From: Gammaproteobacteria bacterium
GTDB taxonomy: Bacteria > Pseudomonadota > Gammaproteobacteria > SMWH01
Length of the DNA stretch: 6,747 nt
Assembly (NCBI GenBank): GCA_004357005.1
Contig: SMWH01000010.1
Span: 1-6,747, forward strand
Direction of reading: 5' to 3'
The translations under genes and the position numbers were made by a program. Numbering within the stretch: position 1 is the first letter of the stretch; each line of letters opens with the position of its first letter. Shown here in pieces: positions 1 to 6,276 of this stretch. Below the pieces are notes generated by a model that made no database searches, was not told the origin of the DNA, and was given only the letters and a program-made list of their open reading frames with translations.

Positions 1-2
1 CC

Positions 3-62
3 CGGCCCGACGACGCAGCCCCAGCCGGGCTTGCGGACGAAACCACGAACGAAACCGACTGA
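3..62 (+). CDS. lptA: C-terminal tail of probable LptA (partial)
   Basis: An open frame enters from the left edge and ends at a TGA at 60-62. It encodes about 19 residues rich in Ala, Asp, Glu and Thr, with no recognisable motif. The identification rests on position. LptA, the periplasmic bridge protein that carries LPS from the inner to the outer membrane, is normally encoded directly upstream of lptB, and the stop lies only 2 nt before the lptB start, as expected for a translationally coupled pair. Polar low-complexity C-terminal tails are common in LptA proteins. The start and nearly all of the gene lie outside the window, so this stays an inference. Confidence 0.5.
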   Translation, partial: RPDDAAPAGLADETTNETD

Positions 63-64
63 AC

Positions 65-784
65 GTGCTGGACGCTCGCAACCTGGCAAAATCCTATCGC
101 GGCCGTGCCGTGGTCAAGGACGTGTCGCTGCACGTGGAACAGGGCGAAGTTGTCGGGCTGCTTGGACCCAACGGCGCCGGCAAAACGACCTGCTTTTACA
201 TGATCGTTGGCCTGACGCCATGCGACGGTGGTTCGATTCGCATCGATCGCCAGCCCGTCACCCACCTGCCCATGCACAAGCGGGCACGACTGGGGATTGG
301 TTATCTGCCCCAGGAAGCTTCCGTTTTCCGCAAGCTCACCGTCAAACAGAACATCCTTGCGATCCTCGAGGTACGCAAGGATCTCAACCGCAGTGAGCGC
401 AACACCGTGCTGGAGCGGCTCATGGAAGAACTCCAGGTCGCCCATCTCAGCGATCAGGACGGACAAAGCCTGTCCGGCGGTGAACGACGGCGCGTGGAAA
501 TCGCCCGCGCCCTGGCTGCCAACCCCCGCTATATCCTGCTGGACGAACCCTTCGCGGGCGTGGATCCGATCTCCGTTGCCGAGATCCAGCGCATCGTTCG
601 CCATCTCGTCGATCGGGGAATCGGGGTGCTGGTGACCGACCACAACGTCCGGGAGACTTTGGGAATTTGCAGCCGCGCCTATATCCTCAGCGAGGGCTCG
701 GTGCTGGCCCAAGGCGGCCCGGCGGAGATTCTGGCCAACGAACTGGTCCGGGAAGTGTATCTGGGGCCGGACTTCCGACTGTAG
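65..784 (+). CDS. lptB: LptB, ATPase of the LPS export ABC transporter
   Basis: This is the cytoplasmic ATPase of the LptB2FGC complex, which extracts lipopolysaccharide from the inner membrane and drives it along LptA to the outer membrane. The 239-residue protein has every ABC ATPase element in order: Walker A GPNGAGKT (34-41), Q-loop Gln83, signature LSGGE (136-140), Walker B YILLDE (156-161) and switch His193 in TDHNVRE. The stretch DEPFAGVDPIS and the ending GPDFRL are typical of LptB and set it apart from amino-acid transporter ATPases such as LivF/LivG. Length matches the family (E. coli about 241). The start is GTG, chosen because the family begins almost immediately before the LxKxYxGR motif. 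No strong Shine-Dalgarno is visible, and the TGA of the upstream frame is 2 nt away, suggesting translational coupling to lptA. Confidence 0.97.
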   Translation: MLDARNLAKSYRGRAVVKDVSLHVEQGEVVGLLGPNGAGKTTCFYMIVGLTPCDGGSIRIDRQPVTHLPMHKRARLGIGYLPQEASVFRKLTVKQNILAILEVRKDLNRSERNTVLERLMEELQVAHLSDQDGQSLSGGERRRVEIARALAANPRYILLDEPFAGVDPISVAEIQRIVRHLVDRGIGVLVTDHNVRETLGICSRAYILSEGSVLAQGGPAEILANELVREVYLGPDFRL

Positions 785-810
785 ATACCCTCTGCAGGAC
801 CCGGCGAAAT

Positions 811-819
811 TGCTACAAT
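811..819 (+). promoter_or_regulatory. Extended -10 promoter for rpoN
   Basis: In the 80-nt gap between lptB and rpoN the sequence TGCTACAAT fits an extended -10 element (TGn plus TACAAT, five of six to TATAAT). At a 17-nt spacing the -35 position (791-796, TCTGCA) is poor, which extended -10 promoters tolerate. Transcription would begin near 826, giving a leader of about 40 nt before the rpoN GTG. This would let rpoN-hpf-ptsN-rapZ be expressed separately from the LPS genes. It is a prediction from sequence alone. Confidence 0.45.
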
Positions 820-864
820 GATCCTCCCGGCTACAGAAAAAAATACCGGCCCGGAACGATCATC

Positions 865-2283
865 GTGAAACCGTCCCTCCAGCTTCGCCTCGGACAACAT
901 CTCACGATGACGCCTCAACTTCAGCAGGCGATCCGCCTGTTGCAGTTATCCACTTTCGAGTTGCGCGAAGAGATTCAGGAAGCCCTGGAATCCAACCCGC
1001 TGCTGGACCTCGAAGAACCGACTCCCGACACCGAGCAGGAACCCCGGGATGGCGCGACCGAGGCCCCGAACGGCGCCGACATCATCGATCCACCTGAAGG
1101 GGAATGGATGGATGTGCGCAACGCACTACCGATCACTCCGAACACCCCGGATATGCCGGATCGTGACATCCCGGAAACGGCCACAGACAACCTGCACGAT
1201 TATCTGCTGTGGCAGTTGCGACTGACTCATGTCTCAGATACCGATTTCGCCATCGCCAACGCACTTATCGACGCCGTCGACGACGACGGCTACCTCATCG
1301 ACTCACTCGAAAGCATTCATCGCACGCTGGTAGAAGACCCCGATGATGACATCGAGATTGAACTGGGCGAAATGGAAGCTGTTCTGCATCAGTTGCAGGC
1401 GCTCGATCCGGCAGGCGTATGCGCGCGTGACCTTCGCGAGTGCCTGCTGATTCAACTAAGGAATCTGAACTCAGGCACACCCTGGTGCGACGAAGCCACC
1501 ACCATCGTGGACAGGCACCTGGATCTGCTGGCGCGCCGGGAACTGACGAAACTGAAGCAGAAAACACGCCTGTCAGATGAAGATCTGCAGGAGGTCGTGG
1601 ATCTGATCCGGTCCCTGAATCCGCGGCCAGGCGGGCAGATCGGCAACGCCGAGACCCAGTACGTGATCCCGGACATCTATGTCACCCGGCAGAATGACTC
1701 GTGGGTCGTGACATTGAATCCGGAATCCTCTCCAAAACTGAAGATCAATCCGTATTACGCCGGGCTGGCCAAGGATCTTTCTGACCGCGACCAGGCGAAT
1801 TATCTGCGCGGCCAGCTCCAGGAGGCTCGCTGGCTGCTCAAAAGCCTGCAGACCCGCAATGAGACACTCGTCAAGGTCGGCCAGTGCATCGTCGAGCACC
1901 AGCAGGATTTTCTCGAACACGGCGAGGAGTCCATGAAACCGCTCGTGCTTCGTGAAGTCGCAGAGCAAGTCGAAATGCACGAGTCGACTATTTCCCGCGT
2001 GACGACGCGCAAGTACATGCACACACCACGCGGTATTTTCGAATTCAAGTATTTTTTCTCGAGCCATCTGGGCACGACGGATGGAGGGGAACGTTCTTCA
2101 ACTGCCATACGGGCCATGATCCAGAAAATCGTGGCCGAAGAGGAACCCGGGAAACCCCTCAGCGACAGCAAGATTTCCAAGATCCTTCTGGACAAAGGTA
2201 TCAACGTGGCGCGCAGAACGGTCGCGAAATACCGCGAAGCCATGTCGATTCAACCTTCGAGCGAACGCAAACGCCTGTCCTGA
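865..2283 (+). CDS. rpoN: RNA polymerase sigma-54 factor RpoN
   Basis: RpoN directs RNA polymerase to -24/-12 promoters that need AAA+ enhancer-binding activators, covering nitrogen, motility and stress genes. The predicted 472-residue protein has the family architecture. Region I is Gln/Leu-rich (about 1-50, including TPQLQQAIRLLQLS) and is the activator-responsive part. It is followed by an acidic linker (about 51-110, Asp/Glu/Pro-rich), the core-binding domain (about 115-300), a helix-turn-helix region (about 363-390, with HESTISRVTTRKYMHTPRG) and the diagnostic RpoN box ARRTVAKYRE at 449-458 (bases 2209-2238), which reads the -24 element. I chose the GTG at 865 because family members begin with K-x-x-LQLRLxQxL. 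The frame stays open further upstream into lptB, but that part resembles nothing in sigma-54. A modest GGAA (853-856) lies 8 nt before the GTG. Confidence 0.96.
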   Translation: MKPSLQLRLGQHLTMTPQLQQAIRLLQLSTFELREEIQEALESNPLLDLEEPTPDTEQEPRDGATEAPNGADIIDPPEGEWMDVRNALPITPNTPDMPDRDIPETATDNLHDYLLWQLRLTHVSDTDFAIANALIDAVDDDGYLIDSLESIHRTLVEDPDDDIEIELGEMEAVLHQLQALDPAGVCARDLRECLLIQLRNLNSGTPWCDEATTIVDRHLDLLARRELTKLKQKTRLSDEDLQEVVDLIRSLNPRPGGQIGNAETQYVIPDIYVTRQNDSWVVTLNPESSPKLKINPYYAGLAKDLSDRDQANYLRGQLQEARWLLKSLQTRNETLVKVGQCIVEHQQDFLEHGEESMKPLVLREVAEQVEMHESTISRVTTRKYMHTPRGIFEFKYFFSSHLGTTDGGERSSTAIRAMIQKIVAEEEPGKPLSDSKISKILLDKGINVARRTVAKYREAMSIQPSSERKRLS

Positions 2284-2294
2284 AGACGTCCTTC

Positions 2295-2300
2295 AAGGAG
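2295..2300 (+). promoter_or_regulatory. Strong ribosome binding site of hpf
   Basis: AAGGAG lies 6 nt upstream of the hpf ATG, the best Shine-Dalgarno in the window. It fits a small protein made in large amounts when ribosomes are being put into hibernation, and it fixes the hpf start. Confidence 0.8.
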
Positions 2301-2306
2301 CGCACA

Positions 2307-2636
2307 ATGCAAATCAGTATTATCGGACATCATGTCGAAATCACCCCTCCCCTCAGAGAATACGTGGAAAGCAAGTTGTTGCGCCTCGAGCGGCACTTCG
2401 AGCGGGTGATCGACATCCGAGTCGTCCTGGACGTGGAGAAACTCAACCACAAGGCGGAGGCGACGATTCACGCGCGGGGCAAATCCCTGTTTGCCGACGC
2501 CACTGCCGATGACATGTATGCGGCCATAGACGCTCTGGCCGACAAACTCGATCGCCAGGTCAGAAAGCACAAGGAAAAGCAGACTGATCACCACCGCAGC
2601 CAAAGCACGCGCAACACGGCCACCGGCTATCGTTGA
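2307..2636 (+). CDS. hpf: Short ribosome hibernation-promoting factor (HPF, sigma-54 modulation family)
   Basis: HPF binds the 30S decoding centre in stationary or starved cells and promotes formation of inactive 100S ribosome dimers together with RMF. The 109-residue product starts MQISIIGHHVEITPPLREYV, the typical S30AE/RaiA-domain opening, and shows the beta-alpha-beta-beta-beta-alpha pattern to about residue 90. That includes the segment with FADATADDMYAAIDALADKLDRQ and the basic RKHKEK that contacts rRNA. It lacks the C-terminal dimerisation domain of long HPF, so it belongs to the short type (E. coli HPF about 95 residues). A polar, His/Arg/Thr-containing tail of roughly 20 residues extends beyond the domain. 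The gene sits 23 nt after rpoN, its conserved place in gammaproteobacteria and the source of the older name 'sigma-54 modulation protein'. Confidence 0.95.
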   Translation: MQISIIGHHVEITPPLREYVESKLLRLERHFERVIDIRVVLDVEKLNHKAEATIHARGKSLFADATADDMYAAIDALADKLDRQVRKHKEKQTDHHRSQSTRNTATGYR

Positions 2637-2666
2637 CAAAACAGAAAACGGCAACAGGAACAGGAC

Positions 2667-3137
2667 ATGCAACTGGTTGACGTGCTCACCCCTGAACGCG
2701 TGCTGACCGATGTCGAGTTGGGCAGCAAAAAACGGATACTCGTGGAACTGGCCGGGTTGATGGCGGATGAGGACGCGGATGTCGGCGCGCGTGATCTTTT
2801 CGAGTCGCTCTGCGCCCGCGAGTCGATCGGCAGCACGGGACTCGGCAACGGCATTGCGATTCCCCACGCGCGGCTCGCTGTCCCCGGATTCGCCAGCGCG
2901 GCCTTCATGAGGCTTGCGGAACCGGTTGATTTCGACGCAACCGACAATCAGCCGGTGGATGTGGTGTTCGCGCTGGCGGTCTCCGAAGACGCGGCCGGGC
3001 AACAGATGGAAATGCTCAAACTGATGGCCGATATGTTCGGCGACGCACAGTTCTGTGCCCGGATCCGGAAAACCACGGACGCTGCCGAACTGTTTCGCCT
3101 CCTCACCGAATCACAGGACTACCGCGCATTGGCCTGA
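2667..3137 (+). CDS. ptsN: PtsN, nitrogen-regulatory PTS enzyme IIA (EIIA-Ntr)
   Basis: PtsN is the terminal phospho-acceptor of the nitrogen phosphotransferase chain (PtsP to NPr to PtsN). It transports nothing itself but, depending on phosphorylation, acts on potassium uptake, sensor kinases and other partners. The 156-residue protein is one PTS EIIA type-2 domain. The phosphorylatable His67 lies in GNGIAIPHAR (60-69), preceded by the REsIGSTGLG segment typical of this family. Length matches the family (about 150-163). AGGA at 2656-2659 lies 7 nt before the ATG. The gene is 30 nt after hpf and 24 nt before rapZ, so all are likely co-transcribed. No NPr or PtsP gene is present in the window. 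Confidence 0.95.
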   Translation: MQLVDVLTPERVLTDVELGSKKRILVELAGLMADEDADVGARDLFESLCARESIGSTGLGNGIAIPHARLAVPGFASAAFMRLAEPVDFDATDNQPVDVVFALAVSEDAAGQQMEMLKLMADMFGDAQFCARIRKTTDAAELFRLLTESQDYRALA

Positions 3138-3161
3138 AGCGCGACACGTTCCTCACGCTGC

Positions 3162-4022
3162 ATGCAACTGATTATCGTCAGCGGCCTTTCCGGTTCGGGC
3201 AAAACGGTCGCACTGCGTACCCTTGAGGATCTGGGGTTTTATTGCATCGATAACCTTCCCGCGGGTTTGATGCATGCCTTTGCCGAACAGGCGCTGGGCG
3301 ACGATCAGGAGCAGCGCGTGGGCATCGGGATTGACGCCAGAAACCGCCGCGACGATATCGATCGCCTGCCGTCGATCATTGCCGAACTCCGGGATAAGGG
3401 TGTTCGCGTGGACATTTTCTTTCTCCAGGCAGACACCGAAACGCTGCTCCAGCGATTCAGCGACACCCGGCGCGAGCATCCCCTCACAAGAACCGCGATC
3501 ACGCTCAGCGAGGCGATCGAAAGCGAACGCAAGCTTCTCGAACCCATCGCCGAACAGGCCGATCTCCTGATCGATACAACCCATACGAATGTCCACCAGC
3601 TTCGCCAGCAGATCTGGACCAGAGTCGCGCCGGAACCCGGCCAGGTATCGCTGCTGCTCGAATCCTTCGCCTTCAAGCACGGCGTGCCCCCTGACGTGGA
3701 TTTCTCCTTTGACGCGCGCTGTCTGCCCAACCCGCATTGGGAACAGGAGCTGCGGCCCCTGACCGGGCGGGATGCCGCCGTGGCCGAGTTCCTGGGCAAA
3801 CAGGCCATGGTGGGCGAGATGATCAGCGATCTCACCGGAATGCTGGAGCGGTGGCTGCCGCGTTTCGCCGAGCAGAATCGTTCCTATATCACCGTGGGTG
3901 TGGGTTGCACCGGCGGTCGCCACCGTTCGGTTTACATCGTCGAACAACTCGCCCGGCACTTCCGAGCCACCCGGCGCAACGTCATGGCGCGCCACAGGGA
4001 ATTGGAAAGGGAACTGGAATAA
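3162..4022 (+). CDS. rapZ: RapZ (YvcJ family) RNase adapter / nucleotide-binding protein
   Basis: In E. coli RapZ senses glucosamine-6-phosphate, binds the sRNA GlmZ and delivers it to RNase E, tuning glmS and so cell-envelope precursor supply. Outside enterobacteria its target is less clear. The 286-residue protein matches the family (E. coli 284). The N-terminal P-loop domain has Walker A GLSGSGKT (8-15), the following DLGFYCIDNLP, and RFSDTRR (98-104). The C-terminal domain has SFAFKHGVPPDVDFSFDAR, LPNPHW with His192, and GCTGGRHRS (248-256), the small-molecule-binding pocket of the family. A basic C-terminus (RATRRNVMARHREL) follows. The ATG is the natural family start (MQLIIVSG), although no clear Shine-Dalgarno precedes it, so translation may depend on coupling to ptsN 24 nt upstream. 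It is the last gene of the sigma-54 cluster here. Confidence 0.95.
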   Translation: MQLIIVSGLSGSGKTVALRTLEDLGFYCIDNLPAGLMHAFAEQALGDDQEQRVGIGIDARNRRDDIDRLPSIIAELRDKGVRVDIFFLQADTETLLQRFSDTRREHPLTRTAITLSEAIESERKLLEPIAEQADLLIDTTHTNVHQLRQQIWTRVAPEPGQVSLLLESFAFKHGVPPDVDFSFDARCLPNPHWEQELRPLTGRDAAVAEFLGKQAMVGEMISDLTGMLERWLPRFAEQNRSYITVGVGCTGGRHRSVYIVEQLARHFRATRRNVMARHRELERELE

Positions 4023-4037
4023 ACCACGTCTGCGCTC

Positions 4038-4057
4038 GTGGGAGCGGCCCGGGTCGA
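4038..4057 (+). repeat. REP-like palindromic element after rapZ
   Basis: Fifteen nucleotides past the rapZ stop, GTGGGAGCGGC is followed by an imperfect palindrome, CGGCCCGGGTCG (4045-4056, one G-T pair). The GTGGGAGCGG head joined to a GC stem and a trailing CGA is characteristic of the intergenic REP elements of Pseudomonas and relatives. Only one copy is visible in the window, so repetitiveness cannot be shown here. It may equally be a transcript 3'-end stabilising hairpin. Confidence 0.35.
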
Positions 4058-4106
4058 AAACCAAGTCCATAACAAGGCCCGCGACTCCCCACATAGACGG
4101 TGCCAG

Positions 4107-4138
4107 CCCCGGCCTTTAAACTCAGCGGCGGGGATTTT
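4107..4138 (+). terminator. Candidate Rho-independent terminator of the rpoN-rapZ operon
   Basis: CCCCG (4107-4111) pairs with CGGGG (4129-4133). With a bulged G at 4112, two more C-G pairs (4113-4114 with 4127-4128) extend the stem around a loop of about 12 nt. The stem is followed by A and four T (4135-4138). The T tract is short and the stem bulged, so termination may be partial and leave some readthrough into mgtE. Confidence 0.35.
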
Positions 4139-4157
4139 CATGGATACTAGGGCGCCC

Positions 4158-4179
4158 GCCCGGGCCTTTTGGGCCCGGC
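4158..4179 (+). other. GC-rich inverted repeat in the mgtE leader
   Basis: CCGGGCC (4160-4166) and GGCCCGG (4172-4178) form a perfect 7-bp stem around a TTTTG loop. One more G-C pair (4158/4179) is possible with a bulged C. It lies 25 nt before the mgtE ATG. No T tract follows directly, only TTTATTT at 4194-4200, so a standard terminator reading is weak. It could be a leader structure affecting mgtE expression. No M-box-type Mg2+ riboswitch could be recognised around it. Confidence 0.4.
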
Positions 4180-4203
4180 AGCGGCCGGAACGGTTTATTT
4201 CAC

Positions 4204-5565
4204 ATGGATAATGAGCTTCGCACAGACACCGGGCAGGAAGTCCTGTCCACTCTCAGCGACGCACTCGACAGCGGCAAGCTGAACCCCGTCAGCGAGCTTT
4301 TGAAGAGTCTGAACGGCGCCGAGATCGCTCATCTGCTCGAATCGCTCCCGCCCCAGCGCCGCCTCATCGTCTGGAAACTGGTGGATGCGGATAACGAGGG
4401 CGAAGTGCTGGTCAGCGTCAACGAAGAAGTCCGGGCCAGCCTGATCCGCGAGATGGAAGCCGGCGCGCTCATCGCCGCCACCGGGTCACTGGAACTGGAT
4501 GACCTGGCAGACATCCTCGATGATCTGCCGGACACGGTTACGCGTCAGATCCTGGACTCCATGGACAAGGAGAACCGGGAGCGTCTGGCCACGGTGCTGT
4601 CCTACCCGGAAGACAGCGCCGGCGGTCTGATGAACACCGACGTCATCACGGTGCGGCGCGACGTCTCACTGGATGTGGTTTTGCGTTACCTGCGCAAGCT
4701 CGGAGAAATTCCCGAACACACCGATTACCTCTTCGTGGTGGACCGGGACGGACGTTATGTGGGCCGCCTGTCGCTGACCGATGTAGTTACCCGGGATCTC
4801 GGTCTGCTCGTGGCGGACGCGATGGACACCTCGGTTGAGGGCATACCCACCACGATGGAAGACAACGACGTGGCGGCGCTGTTCGAACGCCGGGACCTGG
4901 TCTCCGCGCCGGTGGTGGATGACAACAACATGCTGCTGGGCCGTATTACCGTCGACGACGTTCTGGACGTGGTGCGCGAGGAAGGCGAACACTCGGTGTT
5001 GAGCCTCGCCGGTCTGGACGAGGAAGACGACATGTTCGCGCCGGTAGTCACCAGCGTGGTCCGTCGTGGCTGGTGGCTGGGCATCAATTTGCTGACTGCC
5101 TTGCTCGCCGCGTGGGTCATCACCCGTTTCGAGGCGACCATTGCCCAGGTCGTGGCCCTCGCAGTACTGATGCCAGTGGTCGCCAGCATGGGCGGAATCG
5201 CGGGCGGCCAGACCCTGGTGCTCATGATTCGTGGTATCGCGGTAGGACAGGTGGGCCCCGGCAACGCCCAGGCCTTGCTGACCAAAGAAGTGGCCGTCGC
5301 CTTGCTCAACGGCATCTTGTGGGCGCTGGTGGTGGGCGGGGTCGCCATCCTCTGGTACGACGAGTTCAGTCTCGGTGCCGTGGTCGCCCTGGCCATCGCC
5401 GTCAACCTGATGGCCGGCGCGCTGGCGGGCGTGATCATTCCGCTGGTGATGCAACGCCTGAATATCGACCCGGCCCTCGCCGGAAACGTGGTGTTGACCA
5501 CGGTGACGGATGTCATCGGTTTCTCCGTACTGCTGGGGCTGGGCACGATCTTCCTGATCAAGTAG
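4204..5565 (+). CDS. mgtE: MgtE family Mg2+ channel/transporter with CBS domains
   Basis: MgtE is an inner-membrane dimeric Mg2+ channel that closes when its cytosolic domains bind Mg2+, so it sets magnesium entry. The 453-residue protein shows the full architecture: an acidic helical MgtE_N domain (about 20-135, with LLESLPPQRRLIVWKLV), a tandem CBS pair (about 143-205 and 206-265), a linker helix, then five predicted membrane helices (about 289-307, 312-346, 363-385, 391-415, 428-452). Pore features are present: PVVASMGGIAGGQT (324-337), and Asp436 in TTVTDVIGF, equivalent to the essential pore Asp432 of Thermus MgtE. The Thermus-type GGNxGNQ reads GGIAGGQ here, close to the GGIAGSQ I associate with proteobacterial members. 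Length is typical. Only a weak GGAA (4187-4190), too far upstream, precedes the ATG. The 181-nt gap after rapZ suggests at least partly separate expression. Confidence 0.95.
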   Translation: MDNELRTDTGQEVLSTLSDALDSGKLNPVSELLKSLNGAEIAHLLESLPPQRRLIVWKLVDADNEGEVLVSVNEEVRASLIREMEAGALIAATGSLELDDLADILDDLPDTVTRQILDSMDKENRERLATVLSYPEDSAGGLMNTDVITVRRDVSLDVVLRYLRKLGEIPEHTDYLFVVDRDGRYVGRLSLTDVVTRDLGLLVADAMDTSVEGIPTTMEDNDVAALFERRDLVSAPVVDDNNMLLGRITVDDVLDVVREEGEHSVLSLAGLDEEDDMFAPVVTSVVRRGWWLGINLLTALLAAWVITRFEATIAQVVALAVLMPVVASMGGIAGGQTLVLMIRGIAVGQVGPGNAQALLTKEVAVALLNGILWALVVGGVAILWYDEFSLGAVVALAIAVNLMAGALAGVIIPLVMQRLNIDPALAGNVVLTTVTDVIGFSVLLGLGTIFLIK

Positions 5566-5598
5566 TGCGAATCAGGCGTGACCGGCGCAAATCGGACG

Positions 5599-6276
5599 CT
5601 ACTGCCCGCCGCCCCGGTGGGTCACTTCGTCGCGCAAATAAACAGGCAATGCCTGCGCCGCTTCCACGCCGCCGCCCGCCTCCAACACGGCCTGCCCCAG
5701 TTTCAGCGCGTCGCGCGCACGCGGGTGACAATGGCCGGTATCAATATCCTTCAGAGCGCCGCCGAGATGGCGCCGCAACGCATCCCCATGACGCTCAAAA
5801 CCGCTGCCGACACCAACGTAACGACCACCGCCTGCGGGTACCGGAATGTCCGCGGGCCCGCAGACCTGTTCCGGCGTGATCGCATGCATCAGCCCGTCCT
5901 GGCGCTCGAAGGCGCCGGCGTATACCTCGCCCATGCGCGCGTCCTGAGCGCACACGACCAGATCGACATCGGTTCCCTGGGCCAGGGTAGCGAGGGAGGA
6001 CACGCAGGCCACGGGCAGTTCCGCCGCAAAGGCGATGCCTTGCACGACACCGGCGGCGATCCGCACGCCGGTAAAGGACCCGGGGCCTCTTCCCAGAACA
6101 ACCGCGTCCAGTTGCCCGGCATCCAGCCCGGCCTCGGCCATGAGTTCATCCACAAAACACAACACCAGTGCACCGTGACGCCGCGGGGCGATTTCGTGGC
6201 GTTCACTCATCACTTCGCCGACACCCAGCGCGACGGAACAGGCATCGGTGGACGTTTCGATGGCAAGCAGTTTCAC
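5599..6276 (-). CDS. tsaB: TsaB, tRNA threonylcarbamoyladenosine (t6A) synthesis protein
   Basis: TsaB is the inactive ASKHA-fold partner of TsaD. Together with TsaE the complex transfers threonylcarbamoyl from TC-AMP (made by TsaC) to A37 of ANN-decoding tRNAs, an essential modification. The 225-residue protein (E. coli 231) begins MKLLAIETSTDACSVAL, has the hallmark GRGPGSFTGVR (62-72), then DARMGEVY (112-119) and the terminal PVYLRDEV. It lacks the metal-binding His pair of TsaD, as expected for TsaB. The start is GTG and overlaps the stop of the upstream helicase gene in a GTGA (4-nt overlap). This supports the start choice and implies translational coupling. On the other side it converges on mgtE across a 33-nt gap with no evident hairpin. 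Confidence 0.96.
   Translation of the reverse strand: MKLLAIETSTDACSVALGVGEVMSERHEIAPRRHGALVLCFVDELMAEAGLDAGQLDAVVLGRGPGSFTGVRIAAGVVQGIAFAAELPVACVSSLATLAQGTDVDLVVCAQDARMGEVYAGAFERQDGLMHAITPEQVCGPADIPVPAGGGRYVGVGSGFERHGDALRRHLGGALKDIDTGHCHPRARDALKLGQAVLEAGGGVEAAQALPVYLRDEVTHRGGGQ

Noticed and set aside
797..814. A sigma-54 (-24/-12) promoter upstream of rpoN suggested by TTGCT
   Set aside because: The required GG is not 10 nt before the GC of the -12 element (CC is found there), so the pattern fails at the most conserved bases.
667..864. An N-terminal extension of rpoN starting inside lptB
   Set aside because: The extra 66 residues have no sigma-54 similarity and overlap lptB. The GTG at 865 gives the standard N-terminus and length.
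2250..3002. A 250-codon - strand frame across hpf and ptsN
   Set aside because: It covers two well-identified + strand genes and the gap between them, with no domain signal of its own.
3153..4094. A 313-codon open frame on the - strand opposite rapZ
   Set aside because: It is longer than rapZ, but it is a mirror frame caused by GC-rich codon usage. rapZ has a full set of family motifs on the + strand, while this frame shows no recognisable domain.
4023..4203. An M-box Mg2+ riboswitch or a decayed ptsO in the rapZ-mgtE gap
   Set aside because: I cannot see the conserved multi-helix M-box pattern. None of the frames reads as NPr, and no His-phosphorylation motif or remnant can be recognised.
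4666..5561. Two long - strand frames opposite mgtE (262 and 268 codons)
   Set aside because: They are antisense shadows of the MgtE CBS and membrane coding sequence. Their products are low-complexity and lack recognisable motifs.
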